A DNA stretch of 6,040 nt from positions 1-6,040 of the forward strand of contig JAHFTG010000141.1 of NCBI GenBank assembly GCA_023269455.1. The letters are read 5' to 3'. Shown here one piece after another: positions 1-5,077 of the stretch. This DNA is from Opitutaceae bacterium. GTDB lineage: Bacteria; Verrucomicrobiota; Verrucomicrobiia; Opitutales; Opitutaceae. A program made the position numbers and the translations under genes. Every line of letters starts with the position of its first letter. Positions within the stretch are counted from its first letter, which is position 1. The notes under the pieces were generated by a model that was not told the DNA's origin, searched no databases, and was given only the letters and a program-made list of their open reading frames with translations.

Positions 1-395
1 GGTTGGAAATTCTTTCGCGTCACGTGGCGGTGGTCGCCGAGCGTGCGCCTCAGGTGCCATCGAGCTACCGCGAAGCGCTGCACAAGCGCCTGCGCGACGC
101 AGGGCTGGAACTTGATCTGGCCGACGAGCGCGTGCTCAAGGAAATCGCGCTGTTTGCCGACCGCTGCGACATCACCGAGGAACTGACGCGCCTGCGGAGC
201 CATTTCGACCAGTTCGCCACGTTGTTGAAGACGAGTGCCGAGGTTGGCCGGAAGGCGGAATTCATCCTTCAGGAAATCGGACGCGAGATTCACACCATCG
301 GCAGCAAGGCCAACGACCTGACGATTTCGCAAAACGTGATCGAGCTGAAGAACGAGCTGGAGCGTATCCGCGAGCAGATCGCCAACGTGGAGTGA
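1..395 (+). CDS. yicC: YicC/YloC-family endoribonuclease, C-terminal part (5' end outside window)
   Basis: The open frame enters from the left edge (first full codon at base 3) and ends at TGA 393-395, leaving 130 residues of a protein that in this family is usually about 290 long. The TTG at base 3 is only the first readable codon, not a credible start. Visible family blocks are DITEELTRLRSH (residues 56-67 of the fragment), a conserved stretch at 82-105 that includes GRKAEFILQEIGRE and TIGSKAND, and the terminal block ELERIREQIANVE (118-130). These match the C-terminal DUF1732 region of YicC/YloC proteins. Known members in E. coli and Bacillus are cytoplasmic endoribonucleases, and YicC has been linked to small-RNA decay; that role here is inferred from family. 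The gene converges on lspA with 17 bp between stop codons. The assignment is firm, but nothing can be said about its promoter or N-terminal domain. Confidence 0.9.
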   Translation, partial: LEILSRHVAVVAERAPQVPSSYREALHKRLRDAGLELDLADERVLKEIALFADRCDITEELTRLRSHFDQFATLLKTSAEVGRKAEFILQEIGREIHTIGSKANDLTISQNVIELKNELERIREQIANVE

Positions 396-401
396 TTCCG
401 C

Positions 402-422
402 CGGCGGGTTCGTTACCCGCCG
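402..422. terminator. GC-rich hairpin between convergent yicC and lspA, possible bidirectional terminator
   Basis: CGGCGGGT (402-409) and ACCCGCCG (415-422) form a perfect 8-bp stem around a 5-nt loop. The hairpin begins 7 bases after the yicC-type stop and overlaps the last codons and stop (415-413) of lspA. Neither strand has a run of T after the stem, so it is not a classical intrinsic terminator. Its position between two convergent genes suggests it ends, slows or protects transcripts from both sides; this is inference. Confidence 0.5.
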
Positions 423-982
423 CTTGGTGCCCGCAGCGAATGGATGATGTAGAGAATCACGCCCACGCAGATGCCGGAGTCGGCGATGTTAAACGTGGGG
501 TAAACGTAGCTGCCGAAGTGGAAATCGAGGAAGTCGATCACGTGTCCCTGGAGGACGCGGTCGAGGAGGTTGCCCACGATGCCGCCGCAGAGGAGGCCGA
601 AGGCGATCTGCACGACAGGCTGGAGCAGGCCGAGCGAGTGGCGCCAAAAATAAATCGCGACGAGGGTGATCAGGGCCATCGCTGCGAGCAGGCCGCTCTT
701 GCCTGCCAGCATGCTCCACGCCGCGCCGGTGTTGCCCACATGCACGATGTAGAAAAATCCATCGATCACCGTGATCGCCTGCGGCGGATCATAGGTGCCG
801 AAGGCGAGGTGCGCGCTGATCCAGAGCTTGGTCGCCTGGTCGAGCCCGAACACGCCCAGCGCGAGAATCCACAGCCAGCGATAGGCGTGGATGCGGGCCC
901 AAAGGGAAACCGCCACCGGGGAGGTGGCGGCGGGTGAGGGTTGCGCGGGCGTGGACACGGGGCTGACGGGAGCCGGACTCAT
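413..982 (-). CDS. lspA: Lipoprotein signal peptidase (signal peptidase II)
   Basis: Inner-membrane aspartyl protease that removes the signal peptide from diacylglyceryl-modified prolipoproteins, the step after Lgt. The 189-residue product has the family signatures: GLDQATKLW in the first membrane helix (residues 46-54), NTGAAWS (84-90), GNLLDR (137-142) with presumed catalytic D141, and FNIAD (164-168) with presumed catalytic D168. Four hydrophobic segments are visible, around 34-55, 97-112, 122-138 and 170-181. Compared with the usual length of about 160 residues, it carries an extra N-terminal Pro/Ser/Ala-rich stretch of about 27 residues before the first helix. The ATG at 982 is chosen because it overlaps the TGA of the upstream DksA-like gene (ATGA), a common sign of translational coupling. 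No strong Shine-Dalgarno is present; only a weak GGCGGCGA-type stretch lies upstream. It is probably the last gene of the ileS cluster. Confidence 0.96.
   Translation of the reverse strand: MSPAPVSPVSTPAQPSPAATSPVAVSLWARIHAYRWLWILALGVFGLDQATKLWISAHLAFGTYDPPQAITVIDGFFYIVHVGNTGAAWSMLAGKSGLLAAMALITLVAIYFWRHSLGLLQPVVQIAFGLLCGGIVGNLLDRVLQGHVIDFLDFHFGSYVYPTFNIADSGICVGVILYIIHSLRAPSGG
979..982 (-). promoter_or_regulatory. ATGA stop-start overlap coupling the DksA-like gene to lspA
   Basis: On the minus strand the lspA start ATG (982-980) and the DksA-like stop TGA (981-979) share bases as ATGA. Such overlaps usually allow a terminating ribosome to restart on the next gene, which would tie lspA output to translation of the DksA-like gene. 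The overlap is read directly; the coupling is inferred. Confidence 0.75.
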
Positions 983-2061
983 TCGTCGCCGCCGTCGTCG
1001 CCACCGCTGCTGATCGTGCCGCCTTCTTCGCCGAGCTCGCCGAAGAGGCCGGCCTGGCTGCGGGAACGGTGACGGTTTTTCTCGATGTCTTTCTGCGCCT
1101 CGGCGGAGTAGCGGGTGAAGGGCACGGCGAGGAGGCGTTCCTTGGCGATGGGCTTCTGGGTGTTTTCGCAGATGCCGTAGGTGCCGTCCTTGATGCGCTT
1201 GATGGCGGCTTCGACTTCGGAGAGGGCTTCCTGCTCGGAGGAGACGAGGGAGAGGGCGAAGTCGCGGTCGAAGGTATCGGTGCCGGCATCGGCCATGTGC
1301 TGGCCGTAGCTGGAGAGGTCGCCGGCGTCTTCCTTGGCGGAGCGTTTCAACGTGGCCTCGGCGTGGGTGTCGATCTGGCCGGTGAGGTGGTTGCGGAGAT
1401 CGGTCAGCAGGTGGTAATAGCGGCGGAATTTTTCCGGGATGTCGGTGTCGTCGTCGGCGGAGGGCTGCTTGGCCTTCTTGGGGTTAAAACCAAGGATGTC
1501 GGCGAGGGAGGCGGCCTTGATGTGGTGGGGCTGGGCGTGCTTCGCCAGTTTTTCCGCGTCGATGTGCTTGCCGGATTTGGCGGCGGTCTTCGCGGCGGCG
1601 GCCTTGGCCTCGGTGTCGTGTTTCGAGGTGGTTTTAGCGATCTCGCGGATCTCGTCGAACGAGAAGGAAATCGGGCGGGCAGGCACCTTGGCGCGGCTCT
1701 TTTCGAGAATTTTGCTGCGCAGGCTGTCGCGGGCGGCGGATTTGGCGGTGGAAACGGGAGGCTTGGGCACAGTGATGGGAGAAACGGGAGCCGGCTTGGC
1801 GGCTTTTTGGGTGGAGGACACGGGAGCGGGCGTTTTGGCGGCGGGGGTGGGTTTTGCTTTGGCGACCGGGGCTGTCTTGGCGACGGGCTTGGAGGCCGGT
1901 TTGGCCTTGGGCTGTGGCTTCGCTTTTGGCACGGGCTTTTTGACGGATGGTTTGACGGGCTTCACGGGTTTCTTCGGAGATTGTTTAGGAGACGGCTTCG
2001 CGGGTTTGCTGGCGGTCTTCTTTTTCGGAGCCGGGGCGGGCTTCTTGGATTTTTTGGCCAT
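979..2061 (-). CDS. DksA/TraR-like protein with degenerate zinc finger and long Lys/Pro/Ala-rich N-terminal tail
   Basis: A 360-residue protein in three parts. Residues 1 to about 105 are low-complexity, rich in Lys, Pro and Ala (KPVKPVKP, PKAKPQPKAKP), like histone H1 or AlgP-type tails. Residues about 106-205 form a linker, partly Ala/Lys-rich, of unknown role. Residues about 206-335 resemble DksA/TraR proteins: a helix (about 207-242), then HMADAGTDTFDRDFAL (255-270), similar to the HPADLGTE-FER segment of YteA-type members, a second helix to about 292, and a finger-like YGICENTQKPIAKERLLAVP (295-314). Of the four zinc positions only C298 remains; the others read T301, S319 and A322. The last residues are Gly/Asp/Glu-rich. 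DksA proteins bind the secondary channel of RNA polymerase; here the basic tail suggests added DNA or RNA binding, which is inference. The DxxDxA tip motif of E. coli DksA is not obvious. The start ATG (2061) has no clear Shine-Dalgarno. It lies 30 bp after ileS and overlaps lspA. Confidence 0.85.
   Translation of the reverse strand: MAKKSKKPAPAPKKKTASKPAKPSPKQSPKKPVKPVKPSVKKPVPKAKPQPKAKPASKPVAKTAPVAKAKPTPAAKTPAPVSSTQKAAKPAPVSPITVPKPPVSTAKSAARDSLRSKILEKSRAKVPARPISFSFDEIREIAKTTSKHDTEAKAAAAKTAAKSGKHIDAEKLAKHAQPHHIKAASLADILGFNPKKAKQPSADDDTDIPEKFRRYYHLLTDLRNHLTGQIDTHAEATLKRSAKEDAGDLSSYGQHMADAGTDTFDRDFALSLVSSEQEALSEVEAAIKRIKDGTYGICENTQKPIAKERLLAVPFTRYSAEAQKDIEKNRHRSRSQAGLFGELGEEGGTISSGGDDGGDE
1747..2061 (-). 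repeat. Low-complexity coding tract for the Lys/Pro/Ala-rich tail
   Basis: Codons 1-105 of the DksA-like gene use almost only Lys, Pro, Ala, Val, Ser and Thr, with irregular repeats of KP, KPV, KPVKP, PKAKP and AKTAP. The tract is imperfectly repetitive at DNA level and gives a Gly-rich open shadow frame on the plus strand. Tracts like this tend to vary in length between close relatives by slippage. That behaviour is inferred. Confidence 0.6.
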
Positions 2062-2091
2062 GGTGTTTTTTGGGGTGTTTAAGAAAAGGGA
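2062..2091 (-). other. Short AT-rich spacer between ileS and the DksA-like gene
   Basis: The 30-bp gap reads, on the minus strand, TTTTCTTAAACACC followed by CCAAAAAACACC just before ATG. It has no hairpin and no GGAGG-like Shine-Dalgarno, so the two genes are probably on one transcript. Its low GC compared with the surroundings may keep the start codon unstructured, an inferred alternative to ribosome recruitment by Shine-Dalgarno pairing. Confidence 0.5.
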
Positions 2092-4974
2092 TCAGGTGCG
2101 GAGCGCCTCGGCGCAGCGCGGGCAGGTTTCGCCGTGCTCGGTCGTCTCCAGCGCCGGCACCCAACGCCAGCAGCGCGGGCAGCGGGCGTAGCCGAGGTCT
2201 TGGCCGTTGCGAACGGTGACTTCGCAGGCGGGATTTGTGCCCTCCTGAATGGTTACATGTGAAACGATGAAGAGCTCTGGCAGGAAATCACGGTGCTTCT
2301 CCAGCGTCTTTAAAAGCGGATCGGTCTGAACAGTCGAAAGGGTGATGGCGGCGTCGAGGGATTTGCCGATCTTGCCGGCCTGGCGGGCGGGCTCGATGGA
2401 TTCGGTGACGAGGGCGCGGACTTTCAGGAGGGCGGCGACGTCGGCTTCGATCTCGGGATTGGTCCACGCGGCGTCGGCCTCGGGCCAGTCCTGCAAGTGA
2501 ATCGAGTCGTCGGAGAACTCGGTCTTGGCGGTCGCGAAGGACCAAGCTTCGTCGGCCGTGAAGGTGAGGACGGGGGCGAGGATTTTGACGAGGACGCCGA
2601 AGATGTGGTGGATCGCGGTCTGCGAGGAGCGGCGCAACGGGTGATTCGTCGCGAGCGTGTAGAGGCGGTCTTTGAGGATGTCGTGGTAAACGGCCGAAAG
2701 GGTGATGGCACAGAAGGAGCTCACGAGCTGGATGACGCGGTGGTATTCGTAGGCGTCGTAGGCGGCGGTGGCCTCGGTGAGGAGCTTGGCGGTGTGGTGA
2801 AGCGCCCAGCGGTCGAGGGTATCGAGCTGCGCGTAGGGGAGGGCGTCGGTCGCGGCGTTGAAATCCCAGAGGGTCGAGAGCTGGTAGCGGAGGGTATTGC
2901 GCAGGTTGCGGTAGCCCTCGGCGGCGTTGTTGAGGATTTTCTCGGAGAGGGTGATGTCCTGCGTGAAATCCTGGGAGGCGATCCAGAAGCGGATGACGTC
3001 GGCGCCGTATTGGGCGATGTAGTTGTCGGAGGTCGGGGGCTTTTCGTAGGAGCCGGACTTGGAGATTTTTTTGCCATCTTCGCCGACGATGAAGCCGTGG
3101 GTGAGGACGGCTTTGTAGGGCGCGCGACCGAATGCAATGATGCTGGTCCAGAGGGAGGACTGGAACCAGCCGCGGTGCTGGTCGGAGCCTTCGAGGTAGA
3201 GATCGGCGGGGGCGGAGGTGCCGCCTTGGTGGTTGCGGAGGACGGCGGCGTGGGAGGAACCGGAATCGATCCACACGTCGAGGGTGTCGCGGCCGATGGT
3301 GAGCTGGTCGGCGGTCGGCCAACCGGCGGGCAAGGTCACGCCGGAGAGGATTTCGGAGGCGGGGGCGTCATACCAGAAATTGGTGCCCTTGGTGGCGATC
3401 TTGTCGGCGACGGCGCGGATGACGGAGGCGTCGATGAAGGCGTTTTTATCGGCGTCGTAGAAGGCGATGATGGGCACGCCCCACGAGCGTTGGCGGCTGA
3501 TGCACCAATCGGGGCGGGACTCTACGGCGCCGCGGATGCGGGCTTCGCCCCAAGTAGGCACCCACTGCACGCCGCTGATCGCCGCCAAGGCGGCGCTCCG
3601 CGGCGAAGCTGAGAGCTGAGAGCTGAGAGCTGAGAGCTCGGAATTCGGAGTGCGATCGAGGCCGACGAACCACTGGTCCACGGCGCGGAAGATGATCGGG
3701 GTCTTGGAACGCCAGCAGTGCGGGTAGCTGTGGACGTATTTGGCTTTGGCGAGGAGGGCTCCGGCACCGGCGAGTTTTTTCAGGACGGCGAGGTTGGCGG
3801 GCGAAGGTTTTTTCGCGGCGAGGTCTTCGACGGTTTCGAGCGTGCTGAGGCCGACGAGATCGGCAGGGACTTGGCCGTCGTCGAGGTAGCGTCCGTCGGC
3901 GCCGACGGGGCAGTAGATTTCTAGTTTGTAGCGGAGGCCGGTGAGATAGTCGTCTGCACCGTGGCCGGGCGCGGTGTGGACGGCGCCGGTGCCGCTGTCG
4001 GTCGTGACGTAGTCGGCGAGGACGACGGGGGAGGCGCGGTCGATGAAGGGATGACGAGGGGCGAGGCCTTCGAGGGTGGCGCCTTTGATCGTGGAGACGA
4101 TAGCGGGCGTAGATTCGATCTTGGCGGAAGAGAGCACAGAGCCGAGCAGCGCCTCAGCGACGATGATGCGTTCAGCACCGAGATCGGCGACGACGTAGTC
4201 CACCTCGGGATGCAGCGCGATCGCGAGGTTGGCGGGGATCGTCCACGGGGTGGTTGTCCAGATAACGACGAACAGAGGTTTGTCGATTGGCAGACCAAAC
4301 TTCTCGGCTTCGCTGACTGGGACGGCGAATTTTACCCAGATGGCGACGGAGGTGTGGTCTTTGTATTCGATCTCGGCTTCGGCGAGGGCGGTTTCGAAGG
4401 GGATGCTCCAGTAAACGGGTTTTTTGCTGCGATAGACCAAACCTTTTTCGACGAAGGCGGCGAAGGTGCGGATGATGTCGGCTTCGTAGGCGGGGGCCTT
4501 GGTCTTGTATTCGTTCTTCCAGTCGGCGAGGACGCCGAGGCGTTTGAACTGCTTCGTCTGGGTGGCGATCCAGCCTTCGGAAAACGCGTCGCACAGGGAG
4601 CGCATTTCGGCGGTGGAGACCTGCTTGTTCTCGGCCTGGAGGCCGCGCATGACCTTCTGCTCGATGGGGAGGCCGTGGCAGTCCCAGCCGGGGACGTAGG
4701 GCGTGCGGTAGCCGCGGAGCGACTTGTAGCGAAGGGTGATGTCCTTGAGGCTCTTGTTGAGCGCGGTGCCGATGTGGACGTCGCCGTTGGTGAAGGGCGG
4801 GCCGTCGTGGAGGACGAACGTTTTGCCGGTGACGGCGTTCTTGCGCTGGATGGCGGCGTAGAGGTCGAGTTTCTCCCAGTGGGCGAGGCGCGAGGGTTCG
4901 CGCTGCACGAGATTTGCCCGCATGGGGAAATCAGTTTTAGGGAGCTGGAGAGTGTCTTTCAGGTCTTGCGCCAT
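2092..4974 (-). CDS. ileS: Isoleucyl-tRNA synthetase
   Basis: Cytoplasmic class I enzyme that charges tRNA-Ile with isoleucine and edits mischarged valine. The 960-residue product is full length for the bacterial zinc-containing form. In order: a signature region at 56-108 with HIGT at 67-70, where HIGH is usual, and GWDCHGLPIE (96-105); the CP1 editing domain with WTTTPWTIPANLAI (239-252) and HTAPGHGADDY (333-343, acidic pair D341-D342); QWFVGLD (434-440); PDWCISRQRSWGVPI (488-502); LDVWIDSGSSH (565-575); KISKS (636-640), the KMSKS equivalent; an anticodon-binding helical domain (about 680-860); and a C-terminal zinc ribbon with CPRC at 932-935 and 951-954. A 14-residue insert at 444-457 is encoded by a heptamer repeat tract. 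The ATG at 4974 gives the expected N-terminus (LPKTDFPMRANL); no Shine-Dalgarno is evident. It heads a probable ileS, DksA-like, lspA operon. Confidence 0.97.
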   Translation of the reverse strand: MAQDLKDTLQLPKTDFPMRANLVQREPSRLAHWEKLDLYAAIQRKNAVTGKTFVLHDGPPFTNGDVHIGTALNKSLKDITLRYKSLRGYRTPYVPGWDCHGLPIEQKVMRGLQAENKQVSTAEMRSLCDAFSEGWIATQTKQFKRLGVLADWKNEYKTKAPAYEADIIRTFAAFVEKGLVYRSKKPVYWSIPFETALAEAEIEYKDHTSVAIWVKFAVPVSEAEKFGLPIDKPLFVVIWTTTPWTIPANLAIALHPEVDYVVADLGAERIIVAEALLGSVLSSAKIESTPAIVSTIKGATLEGLAPRHPFIDRASPVVLADYVTTDSGTGAVHTAPGHGADDYLTGLRYKLEIYCPVGADGRYLDDGQVPADLVGLSTLETVEDLAAKKPSPANLAVLKKLAGAGALLAKAKYVHSYPHCWRSKTPIIFRAVDQWFVGLDRTPNSELSALSSQLSASPRSAALAAISGVQWVPTWGEARIRGAVESRPDWCISRQRSWGVPIIAFYDADKNAFIDASVIRAVADKIATKGTNFWYDAPASEILSGVTLPAGWPTADQLTIGRDTLDVWIDSGSSHAAVLRNHQGGTSAPADLYLEGSDQHRGWFQSSLWTSIIAFGRAPYKAVLTHGFIVGEDGKKISKSGSYEKPPTSDNYIAQYGADVIRFWIASQDFTQDITLSEKILNNAAEGYRNLRNTLRYQLSTLWDFNAATDALPYAQLDTLDRWALHHTAKLLTEATAAYDAYEYHRVIQLVSSFCAITLSAVYHDILKDRLYTLATNHPLRRSSQTAIHHIFGVLVKILAPVLTFTADEAWSFATAKTEFSDDSIHLQDWPEADAAWTNPEIEADVAALLKVRALVTESIEPARQAGKIGKSLDAAITLSTVQTDPLLKTLEKHRDFLPELFIVSHVTIQEGTNPACEVTVRNGQDLGYARCPRCWRWVPALETTEHGETCPRCAEALRT
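3580..3595. repeat. Short GC-rich inverted repeat beside the heptamer tract
   Basis: CGCCGCC (3580-3586) and GGCGGCG (3589-3595) are perfect inverted copies separated by AA, so the DNA is almost a 16-bp palindrome. It lies within ileS codons about 461-465, ending 8 bases before the 42-base repeat-derived insert (3604-3645) begins. It may be part of a composite repeat element or may simply reflect Ala-rich GC-biased codons. Confidence 0.4.
3604..3651. repeat. Heptanucleotide tandem repeat tract inside ileS
   Basis: Plus-strand GAGAGCT occurs four times without mismatch (3611-3617, 3618-3624, 3625-3631, 3632-3638), preceded by a partial unit (AGCT, 3607-3610). Directly after comes a second degenerate heptamer, TCGGAAT then TCGGAGT (3638-3644, 3645-3651). 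On the coding strand the first unit reads AGCTCTC. The tract encodes residues 444-457 of IleRS (SELSALSSQLSA in its core), which have no counterpart in E. coli IleRS as I recall it. The extra length, 42 bases, is divisible by both 7 and 3, so the frame is kept. Confidence 0.85.
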
Positions 4975-4992
4975 GCCAAAGAGAAGGCGCGC

Positions 4993-5020
4993 AGGCTAGG
5001 GCGTAACGAGGGCGAGTCAA
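4993..5020 (-). promoter_or_regulatory. Possible sigma-70-type promoter for ileS
   Basis: On the minus strand TTGACT (5020-5015) matches five of six bases of the -35 consensus. TAGCCT (4998-4993) follows after a 16-bp spacer and matches three of six of the -10 consensus. Transcription would start around 4985-4988, leaving a very short leader of roughly 10-15 bases before the ileS ATG. It is the best candidate in the 103-bp gap between the GH2-type gene and ileS. With such a weak -10 it is only plausible. A leader this short leaves no room for a T-box. Confidence 0.4.
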
Positions 5021-5077
5021 GGCACCGCGCCGGTTAGTTTTGAGAGCGGGGCCAGGGGGCGTTTGGCCGCCGATTTT

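Noticed and set aside
392..937. Plus-strand open frame opposite lspA, starting in the yicC end
   Set aside because: It is antisense to an lspA gene with all catalytic motifs and shows no motif of its own.
1069..2082. Long plus-strand open frame opposite the DksA-like gene, very Gly-rich
   Set aside because: It is the antisense of a Lys/Pro/Ala-rich, GC-biased coding region, which naturally gives Gly/Phe/Leu repeats with few stops; no family motif is visible.
2497..3612. Long plus-strand open frame opposite ileS
   Set aside because: Composition (Gly, Val, Glu, Asp) is typical of a shadow of a GC-rich gene, and the minus strand holds a clear full-length IleRS.
3606..3638. Heptamer array considered as a CRISPR repeat or phase-variation switch
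   Set aside because: Units are contiguous 7-mers with no spacers, so not CRISPR. A switch that frameshifts ileS would be lethal, so ordinary on/off phase variation is unlikely.
3961..5037. Another long plus-strand open frame opposite the 5' part of ileS
   Set aside because: Same reason; it has no recognisable domain and covers the conserved IleRS N-terminus in antisense.
4975..5077. Possible T-box leader upstream of ileS
   Set aside because: The gap is just 103 bp and the candidate promoter leaves a leader of only 10-15 bases; no T-box sequence or antiterminator stem can be seen.
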